Positions 1 through 7,755 of a stretch of DNA of 23,628 nt are shown here, one piece after another. A program made the position numbers and the translations under genes. The DNA is from an uncultured Brachyspira sp. GTDB taxonomy: Bacteria; Spirochaetota; Brachyspiria; Brachyspirales; Brachyspiraceae. Numbering within the stretch: position 1 is the stretch's first letter; every line of letters begins with the position of its first letter. The stretch spans positions 1-23,628 of the forward strand of contig NZ_CASEGO010000034.1 of the NCBI RefSeq assembly GCF_949287625.1, given 5' to 3'. The notes beneath the pieces were generated by a model that did not search any database, had not been told where the DNA came from, and saw only the letters and a program-made list of their open reading frames with translations.

Positions 1-21
1 CCAACAAAAGAACTGGGGTGT

Positions 22-34
22 GGGGCAAAGCCCC
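22..34. repeat. GC-rich hairpin GGGGC-AAA-GCCCC
   Basis: A perfect 5-bp G/C stem with an AAA loop stands out in DNA that is otherwise nearly all A/T. It is preceded by GGGGTGT. No clear T-run follows on the plus strand, so it is not a textbook terminator in that direction. On the minus strand it is followed by a T-containing stretch. It may be the terminator of a gene to the left, or a dispersed intergenic repeat. Confidence 0.4.
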
Positions 35-75
35 GCAAATATCAAAATTTAAAAAATTTATTTTTTGACAAACTG

Positions 76-162
76 TATTTGTTTAGGTATATACTATTTA
101 TAAACTTATAATTGCATTTATTAATAACTTAAAATTGGAAAGCTATATTTGTTTAGGTATAT
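76..162. repeat. 17-bp direct repeat, two copies 70 bp apart
   Basis: The word TATTTGTTTAGGTATAT occurs exactly at 76-92 and again at 146-162. The first copy overlaps the spacer and -10 of a promoter-like TTGACA-17-TATATA (65-93). The second has no matching -35. The function is unknown; candidates are a duplicated protein-binding site or the remnant of a short duplication. Confidence 0.6.
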
Positions 163-254
163 TTTGAAGATACAATTAATAAAATCAAAACAATATTTAT
201 TATTTTGAAACAAGTCTATTTAAATTGCAGTAACTATAAGATTTAATTTTATAA

Positions 255-297
255 TAAAAAAAGCTCAAGACTTTACCTTAATGACAAAGCCTTGAGC
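255..297 (-). terminator. Rho-independent terminator of feoB
   Basis: Arms GCTCAAG-A-CTTT (from 263) and AAAG-C-CTTGAGC (to 297) form a long stem. In the minus-strand transcript the A/C position becomes a G-U wobble, so pairing is better in that direction. A run of A on the plus strand at 255-262 gives the U-tract in the minus-strand transcript. It lies about 30 bases past the feoB stop codon. Confidence 0.85.
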
Positions 298-328
298 CAA
301 ACACTATATTAAAAAACTATCCTTATGT

Positions 329-2818
329 CTAAATAATGCCTGCTATTCTTCCAGCAATTTGATAGAAAGTAAAACTAACTATCCAAGCAACAGCCAATGT
401 ATAAAGCATTAGGAAAGGTATCCATTTTTTACCTATTTCTGAACCTATTACTCCTACCGCTGCAAAACAAGGGAAGTATAAAAGTACAAATAGTAATAAT
501 GTATAAGCTACTATAGGATTAAATACGGGATCATTTCTTAAAGATTCAGTAAGTACTGTTTCATCTCCATCTTCTATAGATTTGATCTGAGCTATTGTAG
601 AAACTAATACCTCTTTAGCAGCTCCCCCTGCCACAAGCCCAATACCTATTCTCCAGTCAAATCCTAAAGGTTTTAATACAGGCTCTATAAATGTACCTAT
701 TTTACCAGCATAACTATGTTTTAATCCTTCAGAAGCTCTTAATCTTTCAAACTCAGCATTTATAACCTCTTCATCATTAGCATCTAAACCCTGACTTACA
801 GCTAATGATTTAGCTTCATTCATAAGCCTTTCATTATCTGCATCAGTAGGTTTGTACTGAGGGAAAGTCATCAAAGCCCAAATAATTATAGAAGCAGCAA
901 ATACATAAGTACCAGCTTTTTTAATATACATCCAGCCTCTGTCAAACATATGTCTTAATACTGCTTTAGCTCTTGGTATTCTGTATGGAGGAAGCTCCAT
1001 TACAAAAGGAGTTTCTTCTCCTTTAAAGAATGCTTTTCTAAATATAAATGCCATTATAAAAGCCATTAAAACACCAATCATGTATATGCTGAACATTACA
1101 GAAGCAGCCATTTTTGGAGCGAAGAAAGCACCTATAAAAAGTATATATACTGGAAGTCTTGCTCCGCAGCTCATAAATGTAGTAATTAAAACAGTTACAA
1201 CTCTGTCTTTTTTACTTCTTAATGTTCTTGCTGCCATAACTGCAGGTATAGTACAGCCGAAACCTAAGAAAAGAGGTATAAATGACTGACCATGAAGCCC
1301 TAATTTATGCATTATTTTGTCCATTAAGAATGCAGCTCTTGCCATATATCCAGAGTCTTCCAAAAATGAAATGCCTGTAAAAAGTATAAGTACAAGCGGA
1401 AGAAATGATAATACAGCACCTACTCCTCCTATAACCCCATCAACAATAACCGACTGTATCAAACTGCCTTCTGGAAGTAAACTGCCTACAAAACCAGATA
1501 ATGCTCCTATACCCATTTCAAGCCAGCCCTGAGGATATGCTCCCACTGTGAATGTTATCTTAAATATCAGCCATAATACAACCAAAAATATTGGAAGACC
1601 AAGCCATTTATTTAAAAATATTACATCAGCAGCCTCAGTAAAGTTAAATGCTTGTATATTATCCCTATGAACAGCCTCCTGCAAAGCTCCTCTTATATAT
1701 GAGTATCTTTTATCAGCTATTATAGAATCAGTTTTGGCATTCATAGAGTTTTCTAATTTTATAATTTCTTTATTTAGAGTTTCTATAACATCTCCGCCGT
1801 TATTGCATTCTCTTCTTATGGAGTGAATTGCTCTTTCATCTTTTTCTAATGCCTTTATAGCAAGCCATCTCTTATGAAGATTGCTTATATCTCCCTGCAT
1901 TTTATTTGTAATTATTTCTATAGATTTTTCAACTTCTTCTCCGTATCTTATAGCAGAATCCTGATGAAGTTTATTTCCAGATTTGTACATCTCTTCTATT
2001 TTTTCTAATATCATGACAACACTTTCGTATTTATTGCCATGTACTTTCATTACTGGAAGTTTAAAAAGCTCTGTTAAAATTTTTTCATCAATATTAACTC
2101 CGTTTTTTTCAGCATGCTCATACATATTAAGTACGCATACTATAGGTATACCTAATTCTACAAGCTGCAATGTAAGATAAAGATTTCTTTCCAAATTTGT
2201 AGAATCTATAACATTGATTATAAAATCAGGTTTTTCATTAAGTAAGACATCGCATGCAACAACCTCATCTTGAGAATAGGCACTTAAACTATAAACACCG
2301 GGCAAATCAATCAAATCATATGTATATCCGTTATACATCATGTTAGCCTGTCTTTTCTCTACAGTTACGCCGGGATAATTTGCAACTTTATAGTTTGCTC
2401 CTGTTAGTGCATTAAATATTGTAGTTTTTCCAGAATTGGGATTTCCAGCTAATGCTATTTTTAATTTTGTATTATTAGAAGGAACTTTTATCTTCTTAGC
2501 TATATCATTTTTATTTTCAGTTAATGAAGCTTCATCTTCTTTTAATTCTTTATGTTCAACTGGTTTTAATACTCTTTCTTTTTTTATTTCAATATTAGAT
2601 TTATCAACTTCTATTCCGTTAGCTTCAGATTTTCTCAAAGAAATTTCATAATCCATTATATGAACTTGTATAGGGTCTCCTAGAGGTGCTTTTCTTACAA
2701 TCCAGCCTTTAGCCCCCGGAGTAAAACCCATTTCTATAATTCTTTGTCTAATTTCACCGTCAGTGGCTACTTTATCAACGACAAAACCTTCTTCAATATC
2801 CAATTCAGTTAGTTTCAT
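329..2818 (-). CDS. feoB: Ferrous iron transporter, FeoA-FeoB fusion
   Basis: This is a GTP-dependent Fe(II) importer of the inner membrane. Residues 1-75 form a FeoA (SH3-like) domain, which in most bacteria is a separate protein. A charged linker (about 76-115) leads to the FeoB G domain: G1 GNPNSGKT (125-132), the NYPGVTVE switch region (147-154), G3 DLPG (171-174) and G4 NMYE (231-234). G4 has Glu where NxxD is usual. The polytopic permease follows, with the typical GCTIPAVMAARTLRSKKDR, SCGARLPVY and GGAAKEVLVS segments. The length of 829 aa fits FeoB plus a fused FeoA. The start has an AAGGAG ribosome site eight bases upstream, and a TTGACA-16-TAGAAT promoter precedes it. The gene is transcribed alone, ends at a clear hairpin, and is divergent from a radical SAM gene. 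Iron regulation is likely, but I could not identify a clear Fur box. Confidence 0.97.
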   Translation of the reverse strand: MKLTELDIEEGFVVDKVATDGEIRQRIIEMGFTPGAKGWIVRKAPLGDPIQVHIMDYEISLRKSEANGIEVDKSNIEIKKERVLKPVEHKELKEDEASLTENKNDIAKKIKVPSNNTKLKIALAGNPNSGKTTIFNALTGANYKVANYPGVTVEKRQANMMYNGYTYDLIDLPGVYSLSAYSQDEVVACDVLLNEKPDFIINVIDSTNLERNLYLTLQLVELGIPIVCVLNMYEHAEKNGVNIDEKILTELFKLPVMKVHGNKYESVVMILEKIEEMYKSGNKLHQDSAIRYGEEVEKSIEIITNKMQGDISNLHKRWLAIKALEKDERAIHSIRRECNNGGDVIETLNKEIIKLENSMNAKTDSIIADKRYSYIRGALQEAVHRDNIQAFNFTEAADVIFLNKWLGLPIFLVVLWLIFKITFTVGAYPQGWLEMGIGALSGFVGSLLPEGSLIQSVIVDGVIGGVGAVLSFLPLVLILFTGISFLEDSGYMARAAFLMDKIMHKLGLHGQSFIPLFLGFGCTIPAVMAARTLRSKKDRVVTVLITTFMSCGARLPVYILFIGAFFAPKMAASVMFSIYMIGVLMAFIMAFIFRKAFFKGEETPFVMELPPYRIPRAKAVLRHMFDRGWMYIKKAGTYVFAASIIIWALMTFPQYKPTDADNERLMNEAKSLAVSQGLDANDEEVINAEFERLRASEGLKHSYAGKIGTFIEPVLKPLGFDWRIGIGLVAGGAAKEVLVSTIAQIKSIEDGDETVLTESLRNDPVFNPIVAYTLLLFVLLYFPCFAAVGVIGSEIGKKWIPFLMLYTLAVAWIVSFTFYQIAGRIAGII

Positions 2819-2864
2819 AAATTTTCTCCTTGAAAATTATAAGATATTTACAAATTGTTTGTGT

Positions 2865-2892
2865 ATTCTAACATTTAAATAAAAATTGTCAA
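2865..2892 (-). promoter_or_regulatory. feoB promoter
   Basis: On the minus strand, TTGACA (2892-2887) and TAGAAT (2870-2865) are separated by 16 bases, about 47 bases from the start codon. A 10-bp palindrome ATATTAATAT (2894-2903) abuts the upstream edge of the -35 and could be an operator. I do not assign it to Fur, because palindromes of pure A/T are common here. Confidence 0.7.
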
Positions 2893-2949
2893 TATATTAA
2901 TATGCATTTTTGTTATTTTTTGTTTATATTTATAATAATATTATGACTA

Positions 2950-2978
2950 TTGATATAGTTTTATTTTTTGTATATTAT
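2950..2978 (+). promoter_or_regulatory. Promoter of the radical SAM gene
   Basis: TTGATA (2950-2955) and TATTAT (2973-2978) are spaced by 17 bases and lie just before the gene at 3006. The 5' leader would be short, about 20 bases. Together with the feoB promoter this makes a divergent regulatory region. Confidence 0.5.
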
Positions 2979-3005
2979 TTAATATAAACATTATTAGGAT
3001 AAATT

Positions 3006-3968
3006 ATGTATAATGAGAGACATTTAAAAAATATAGGTGCAGCAATAGATAAAGCAAAGGCACTATATGACAATTGTATATGCTGCGGACATATATGCGG
3101 TATTAATCGTAATGAAAACAAGATAGGAAGATGTAAAATTTTTGAAGATACTCATCATATAAAAGTTGCATCCCACACACTTCATTTTGGAGAAGAGCCT
3201 ATGATTGTAGGAGAGAGAGGAAGCGGAACAGTATTTTTTTCAAGCTGTAATTTGAACTGTGTATTTTGTCAGAATTACCAGATTAGTAATGAAGGAGTAG
3301 GAGAAGAAGTTAATATAGAAACACTATCTGATTATTTTTTGAGTTTAGAAAGAGATGGAGCTTTAAATATAAATTTGGTAAGTGCTACACATGTTATATA
3401 TCCAGTGCTTAAAGGATTAAAGACTGCTTTTGAGAAAGGGCTTAATCTTCCTATAGTTTACAATACAAATGGATATGATACCAAAGAGTTGCTTGATTGT
3501 TTAGACGGCATAGTTGATATATATTTGCCTGATTTGAAATATGTTTTTGATGATAAAGCTATAAAGTATTCGAGGGCTGAAAATTATTTTAATGTTGCTA
3601 TCAATGCTATAGAGATAATGAAAAGTCAGGTTGGGGATTTGACTGTTAATGATAATGGTATTGCTGAGAGAGGCATTATAATAAGGCATTTAATACTTCC
3701 AAATAATGAATCTGATTCTTATGATGTATTAATAGAGTTAAAGGAGAGGGGATTTTTAAAAAGCACTATATCTTTAATGTCTCAGTATAATCCTAAATTT
3801 AAGGCTTTAGATTTTGAAAATATAAACAGGAAGCTATATAAAAAAGAGTATGATGATGTTGCAGATTATGCTCTTGATTTGGGTTTTGAAAATTTATTAG
3901 TTCAGGAGATGGAGAGTTCTGAAAATTATTTGCCTGATTTTACTAAAGAAAAACCTTTTCAAATGTAG
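3006..3968 (+). CDS. PflX-type radical SAM protein (PflA-like)
   Basis: This is a radical S-adenosylmethionine enzyme related to pyruvate formate-lyase activating enzymes. The SAM cluster motif CNLNCVFC (Cys81, Cys85, Cys88; CX3CX2C) is intact. It is preceded by an N-terminal cysteine group (Cys24, Cys26, Cys27, Cys31 and Cys43 in the CxxC...C.IN...G.C style) that is typical of the COG1313/PflX group rather than classical PflA. No N-terminal ferredoxin-type double cluster is present. The 320-aa length fits the group. The substrate is unknown for the family, and no pfl gene is adjacent. The ATG has only a weak TAGGA seven bases upstream, but the reading frame has no better start. The gene is monocistronic: 136 bases and a strong promoter separate it from the next gene. 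Confidence 0.88.
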   Translation: MYNERHLKNIGAAIDKAKALYDNCICCGHICGINRNENKIGRCKIFEDTHHIKVASHTLHFGEEPMIVGERGSGTVFFSSCNLNCVFCQNYQISNEGVGEEVNIETLSDYFLSLERDGALNINLVSATHVIYPVLKGLKTAFEKGLNLPIVYNTNGYDTKELLDCLDGIVDIYLPDLKYVFDDKAIKYSRAENYFNVAINAIEIMKSQVGDLTVNDNGIAERGIIIRHLILPNNESDSYDVLIELKERGFLKSTISLMSQYNPKFKALDFENINRKLYKKEYDDVADYALDLGFENLLVQEMESSENYLPDFTKEKPFQM

Positions 3969-3981
3969 TTAATCTAGTTTT

Positions 3982-4013
3982 AAGATATTTTTTAATTAAA
4001 ATTAAATAATCTT
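3982..4013 (+). terminator. Weak A/T hairpin after the radical SAM gene
   Basis: AAGAT (3982-3986) pairs with ATCTT (4009-4013), and the interior can pair further with bulges. TATATTTT follows. The stem is nearly all A/T, so this is only a possible terminator. Confidence 0.25.
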
Positions 4014-4019
4014 TATATT

Positions 4020-4047
4020 TTGACAAAAATATTTTATAATGTATAAT
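4020..4047 (+). promoter_or_regulatory. Strong sigma-70-type promoter for the HEAT-MinD pair
   Basis: A perfect TTGACA (4020-4025) and perfect TATAAT (4042-4047) are separated by 16 bases, about 57 bases upstream of the first start codon. It is one of the best promoter matches in the window. Confidence 0.75.
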
Positions 4048-4104
4048 TATTTAATAATTAGAGTATTGTTTATTTGATTCTTTTATTAATTTAAGGAAGA
4101 AACT

Positions 4105-4299
4105 ATGAAAGAAATTTTTGCACTTTTGGAAAGCGAAGAGGTAGAAAAAAGACTTGAGGCTCTTGAAGAGTTGGCAAAAAATGTAGAAAATTCCGATAAA
4201 ATATCTGTAATTAAAGCATTGAAGCCGCATATACTAGATTGGGACGAGAATGTCAGACTTAAAGTGGCTCAGGTATTAAAATTGTATACAGGACAATAA
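4105..4299 (+). CDS. Small HEAT-repeat-like protein
   Basis: This is a 64-residue acidic, all-helical protein. The order is helix (1-26, rich in E/L/A), a turn, a helix (33-44), then the HEAT-like segment DWDENVRLKVAQVLKL with the usual Asp/Asn-x-x-Val-Arg turn. That is roughly one and a half HEAT units, which suggests a protein-binding scaffold. The start is supported by AAGGAAG six bases upstream and by the strong promoter. The stop codon is followed after one base by the MinD-like ATPase start, so the two are co-transcribed and probably translationally coupled. This suggests a partner or regulator of the ATPase, which is an inference. I do not recognise a named family. Confidence 0.75.
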   Translation: MKEIFALLESEEVEKRLEALEELAKNVENSDKISVIKALKPHILDWDENVRLKVAQVLKLYTGQ

Positions 4300-4300
4300 T

Positions 4301-5101
4301 ATGGGAAGAATAATATCTTTTTCTAGCGGTAAGGGCGGTGCAGGAAAAACTTTATGCTCAGTTAATTTTTCTGCAGAATTAGCCTCAAGAGGATATAAAG
4401 TTTTAGTATTTGATATAGATATTAACTGTTCTAATGTATTTATATTACTTCATGTCAAACCGCAATCTAAATTACAAGAATATTTTGAAGGTACTTTAAC
4501 ATTAAAAGACTGTGTTATAAGAAGCGAATACGGTATTGATGTTATTAGTGCTGGGGTTAATATACAAAGATTTGTTCAGTTTGAAAATGATTTTAATTTG
4601 TCGAACCTTGCTAAAGATTTAAAAGTCTTAGCTAATGATTATGACTATGTTATAATAGATTATGCGGCAGGTATTACTCAGCCTATGATGCGTTTTTATG
4701 AGATGTCTGATGATATTATACTAGTTGCAAATCCAGAGATTACAGCTTTGACAGATCTCTACAGACTTATGAAGATGATATATGTTAATAATATGACGGA
4801 CAAAATGTATTTGATAGTCAATAAAGTAAAAAATATAGACTGGGCTATTAATTTATACAGAGAAGTTAAGAAGGTAACTGCTAAGTTCTCTCTTGATATT
4901 AATTTAGTCCTTTTAGGTCCTGTGCTTTTTGATGAAGAAAAAGTTATGATATCAGTTCAAAAAAGAACACCTATTATAATACTTTATCCAAAAACTCCTA
5001 TAAAGGGCGGTTTTTCATTGGCGGTTACTAGATATTTGTATGATATAGGCGTAATGAAAGATGAAAATGCCAGAGAAAAAACTTTCTCTGACTTTTTCTA
5101 A
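4301..5101 (+). CDS. MinD/ParA-family ATPase (FlhG-like)
   Basis: This is a P-loop ATPase of the deviant Walker A class used for positioning cell components. The deviant Walker A motif is SGKGGAGKT (residues 9-17) with both signature lysines, Lys11 and Lys16. The Walker A' region FDIDINCSN follows at 37-45, then the VIID-type Walker B strand ending at Asp120, where the usual D-T/x-P-A is DYAAG. A segment LTDLYRLMK follows, like MinD/FlhG proteins. The C-terminus shows no clear amphipathic membrane-targeting helix, which argues against classical MinD. The length of 266 aa is normal for the family. Closest in style is FlhG/YlxH, but no flagellar gene is nearby, so the cargo is unknown. The start lacks a strong ribosome site (AGGA at 4290-4293), consistent with coupling to the upstream HEAT-like gene. 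Confidence 0.88.
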   Translation: MGRIISFSSGKGGAGKTLCSVNFSAELASRGYKVLVFDIDINCSNVFILLHVKPQSKLQEYFEGTLTLKDCVIRSEYGIDVISAGVNIQRFVQFENDFNLSNLAKDLKVLANDYDYVIIDYAAGITQPMMRFYEMSDDIILVANPEITALTDLYRLMKMIYVNNMTDKMYLIVNKVKNIDWAINLYREVKKVTAKFSLDINLVLLGPVLFDEEKVMISVQKRTPIIILYPKTPIKGGFSLAVTRYLYDIGVMKDENAREKTFSDFF

Positions 5102-5285
5102 TTATGTAACTTATATATTTTTGTTTAATTTTTATTTAATATTATAATAGAATAATAACTATGTAAAAATTATTTATATAAATTATGTAGTTGTTTTTTA
5201 TAGTATTATAGTATATTTGTGTATTTTTATGCTTTAAATTTATTTTTTAAGTAAAATATTAGTTTTTTTAATTTGGAGTTTTATT

Positions 5286-6284
5286 ATGTTTTATAAAAAT
5301 TATAAAAAGCTTATAGATAAAATAGTCTGGTTCATTCCATCAAAAAAACATAGAGATAATTTGAGATTAATATTATGGGATGTTATATCTTCTGTATATA
5401 AATTAGAATTTATCCTAAATTATTTAAATTCATATGAAGATGAAAGATGTATAATTATAGGAATATCAGGAGGTCTTAATGATCAATTTCATAAATATGT
5501 TTTAGGTGAAACAATAAAAAATAAATTTAATATGAAAGTAAAATATGATATTACTTGGTATAATGATTATGGTATTGATGATGATGGTAATTTTAATAGA
5601 CATTTTGAGCTATTAAAGTTATGTCCTAATATAGATATTGATATTGCCTCTGAAGAGGAAGTTTTTGTATATAGAAATTGTTTTATGAATGCTATTAAAA
5701 ATATTAATGGTAATATAACTGATGAAATAAAAAATAAAAGAAATATATATATTTATTATTATTCTTATCCTACAGTTGATGGTGCTAATGTTGATGAAAT
5801 AACTGATAGTATAGATTTAGACAAATTACATTATAATACACTTAATAGTTATAATTTGGAACTTTATAATGAATTAAAATCTGAAAAAGCTTCAGTTGCA
5901 GTCCATGTAAGATTAGGGGATAGTCATGTTATGAATAATTTTAAAAATATATTTTATTCTAGTTATGATAAGTATGTAGATTATATAATTGATTCAATAT
6001 ATAAAATGCAAGATAAATTAAGTCCCTTAAAACCTAAGTTTTTCTTTTTTTCAGATGATATTAATTGGGTAAATGATAATGTAATATCTAAATTAGATAA
6101 AAATATTTCATATAGAATAAATAAAGAAAAAAATCCTCCGCATTTAGATATCTATTTAATGTCAAGTGCCAAACATCAGATTATATCGTTAGGATATTTT
6201 GGAAATTTGGCTAGTTTATTTAATAAAAATAAAGATAAAATAATAATAAAACCTAGTGATTTTCAATCATTAAAAAATAGTTAG
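5286..6284 (+). CDS. GT11-family glycosyltransferase (alpha-1,2-fucosyltransferase-like)
   Basis: This probably transfers fucose, or a related deoxysugar, from a GDP-sugar onto a surface glycan. Family motifs appear in order: a GGLNDQFHKY element (62-71) in place of the usual GGLGNQMFQY, the nucleotide-binding VHVRLGD (206-212; H-x-R-x-G-D), FFFSDDINWV (253-262), and DIYLMSSAKHQII (288-300). The next motif, normally NSSFSWWxAWL, is replaced by SLGYFGNLASL, so specificity may differ from known enzymes. The N-terminus carries an extra stretch of about 50 residues with WFIPSKKHRDNLR, seen in polysaccharide glycosyltransferases. A GGAG site seven bases upstream supports the start. Its base composition is more A/T-rich than its neighbours, and unrelated genes flank it, which fits an acquired surface-sugar gene. 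No other glycan gene is adjacent. Confidence 0.8.
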   Translation: MFYKNYKKLIDKIVWFIPSKKHRDNLRLILWDVISSVYKLEFILNYLNSYEDERCIIIGISGGLNDQFHKYVLGETIKNKFNMKVKYDITWYNDYGIDDDGNFNRHFELLKLCPNIDIDIASEEEVFVYRNCFMNAIKNINGNITDEIKNKRNIYIYYYSYPTVDGANVDEITDSIDLDKLHYNTLNSYNLELYNELKSEKASVAVHVRLGDSHVMNNFKNIFYSSYDKYVDYIIDSIYKMQDKLSPLKPKFFFFSDDINWVNDNVISKLDKNISYRINKEKNPPHLDIYLMSSAKHQIISLGYFGNLASLFNKNKDKIIIKPSDFQSLKNS

Positions 6285-6310
6285 AACAATAGAAAATCTT
6301 TTTTTAATGA
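6267..6310 (+). terminator. A/T inverted repeat over the GT11 stop codon
   Basis: TCATTAAAAAA (6267-6277) and TTTTTTAATGA (6300-6310) are perfect 11-bp complements around a 22-base loop that includes the stop codon. The stem is nearly all A/T and the T-run is part of the right arm, so terminator function is uncertain. Confidence 0.3.
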
Positions 6311-6347
6311 CTAATATAAAATTATTAATATAATAATTGATTTTAAT

Positions 6348-6376
6348 TTGACAAATATATTTAATATTGCTAAACT
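6348..6376 (+). promoter_or_regulatory. Promoter of the cytidylate-kinase-like gene
   Basis: TTGACA (6348-6353) and TAAACT (6371-6376) have 17-base spacing. The site overlaps an upstream in-frame TTG that could be mistaken for a start codon. Transcription would begin at about 6383, downstream of that TTG, which supports the ATG at 6414. Confidence 0.6.
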
Positions 6377-6413
6377 ATTAATAATAGGAAATGATAAATT
6401 AGAGGTGTATAGT

Positions 6414-7037
6414 ATGAGTAAAAATGTTGTTATAACTATCAGCAGAGAATTTGGAAGCGGCGGAAGATATATCGGTGAGATGGCGGCAAAAAAACTGGAT
6501 ATACCTTTTTATGATAAAGCTATAATAGAAATGGCATCGGATAAAACAGGATTTTCTCCAGAATATATTAAAGAAAATGAACAGAAATTAACGGGTGCTT
6601 CATTGTTTAATTTTGCTATATCAGGCTCTTATGCTGGAAATATGGTATTCGGTAATGGGGAATCTTTGCAAGATACTATGTTTTTTGCTCAAAGTAATGT
6701 TATTAAAGAAGTGGCTTCAAAACATTCTTGTGTTATAGTTGGAAGGTGTGCTAATCATGTATTAGAAGGAATGGATAATTGCATTAATATTTTTATCTAC
6801 TCTGATTTGCAAAGCAAAATAAAGCGTGCTGTTAATGAATATAAATTAGACAGTGCTAATATAGAAAAAATCCTAAAAGAAAGAGATAAATTAAGATCCA
6901 AACATTATAATTACTATACTGGTAAAGTTTGGGGAGATGCAAGAAATTATCATGCCTGCTTTAACAGTGATTTTATAGGCATTGATAATACTGTAGAATT
7001 AATAGAAAAAATAGCTAAATTTAGATTAGACAGATAG
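6414..7037 (+). CDS. Cytidylate kinase-like family protein
   Basis: This is a predicted nucleotide kinase-fold protein. With the ATG at 6414 it is 207 aa and begins with the family's typical strand and P-loop variant, VVITISREFGSGG (5-17), followed by the helix RYIGEMAAKKL. A VIVGRCA element and the late Asp-x-LR-x-x-x-YY...W......Y pattern are also typical of the cytidylate-kinase-like family. I chose 6414 because AGAGGTG lies at 6401-6407. An in-frame TTG at 6348 would add 22 residues but falls inside a promoter. The substrate is not known for these proteins; CMP is only one possibility, as the true cytidylate kinase is usually a separate gene. The PHP gene follows after ten bases, so the two are likely co-transcribed. 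Confidence 0.85.
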   Translation: MSKNVVITISREFGSGGRYIGEMAAKKLDIPFYDKAIIEMASDKTGFSPEYIKENEQKLTGASLFNFAISGSYAGNMVFGNGESLQDTMFFAQSNVIKEVASKHSCVIVGRCANHVLEGMDNCINIFIYSDLQSKIKRAVNEYKLDSANIEKILKERDKLRSKHYNYYTGKVWGDARNYHACFNSDFIGIDNTVELIEKIAKFRLDR

Positions 7038-7047
7038 GTATATTATT

Positions 7048-7755
7048 ATGAAAATAATAGCTGATTTACATAGCCATACTACAGTAAGTGAGCATGCATA
7101 CAGTACAGTTAATGAAATGGTACAAGCGGCTAAAGAAAAGGGTTTTTTGGCTTTAGCTATTACAGACCATGGTCCTGCTTCAAGTGACGGGGCTAAGGAA
7201 GTTCATTTTAAGGCTATGCATAATTTGCCTGATTATATAGACGGCATAAGGCTATTAAGAGGCTGTGAGGCTGATATAATAGATTACAGCGGAAAAGTAG
7301 ATTTAAGTGCTAGTGTATTAAATTATTTGGATTTTGTTATAGCTTCATATCATGAAGATGCTTTGCAGCCTCTAAACATAAGGGAGCATACCAATGGATA
7401 TGCTGAAGTGATAAAAAATAAAGACATTGATTGTTTAGGTCATGTTGGTAATCCGAAATTTGAGTTTAATATTGAATATATAGTAAAATTATGCAAAGAA
7501 TATGGTAAGTTAATAGAAATTAATTCATCATCTTTCAAAGTGAGAAAAGGAAGTTATCCTATATGCAGGGAAGTAGCACTTATGTGCAAAAAATATGAAA
7601 CTAATATAATAGTGACTTCTGATGCTCATTCTATGTATAAGGTAGGAGATCATAAAGATGCTATAGATATGCTTGAATCTATTGATTTTCCAGAGAATCT
7701 TATACTTAATACTGATTATGACAGATTGATGGAATATCTTAATATAGAAAAATGA
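7048..7755 (+). CDS. PHP-domain phosphoesterase (YcdX-like)
   Basis: This is a trinuclear-metal phosphatase/phosphoesterase of the PHP superfamily. All expected metal ligands are visible and in the spacing of the YcdX group: DLHSH (His8, His10), His16, TDHG (Asp40-His41), Glu74, His102, His132, and SDAH (Asp192, His194). The length of 235 aa fits a single-domain enzyme. The cellular substrate is not established for this family. The ribosome site is weak (AGGT), consistent with read-through translation from the kinase-like gene ten bases upstream. The stop codon overlaps the next start by four bases (ATGA), so this gene and the exporter are translationally coupled. Confidence 0.9.
   Translation: MKIIADLHSHTTVSEHAYSTVNEMVQAAKEKGFLALAITDHGPASSDGAKEVHFKAMHNLPDYIDGIRLLRGCEADIIDYSGKVDLSASVLNYLDFVIASYHEDALQPLNIREHTNGYAEVIKNKDIDCLGHVGNPKFEFNIEYIVKLCKEYGKLIEINSSSFKVRKGSYPICREVALMCKKYETNIIVTSDAHSMYKVGDHKDAIDMLESIDFPENLILNTDYDRLMEYLNIEK

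Larger units (their letters stand above)
1..328. other. Intergenic region downstream of feoB
   Basis: This stretch holds no credible coding sequence. It contains, in order, a GC-rich hairpin at 22-34, a promoter-like TTGACA (65-70) and TATATA (88-93) with 17-base spacing on the plus strand, two exact copies of a 17-bp word at 76-92 and 146-162, and the feoB terminator at 263-297. The gene that would explain the left edge lies outside the window. Confidence 0.7.

Noticed and set aside
1080..2651. Plus-strand open frames within feoB (1080-1289, 1317-1532, 1983-2180, 2436-2651)
   Set aside because: They are antisense to a well-supported gene, have no family features and lack convincing ribosome sites.
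2930..2945. Possible Fur/PerR box in the feoB upstream region (ATAATATTAT-type palindrome)
   Set aside because: Only a 10-bp A/T palindrome is present, with no fit to a known operator beyond composition.
6348..6413. An upstream TTG start that would lengthen the cytidylate-kinase-like protein by 22 residues
   Set aside because: The TTG is part of a TTGACA-17-TAAACT promoter, the added residues are unlike the family, and the ATG at 6414 has AGAGGTG upstream.
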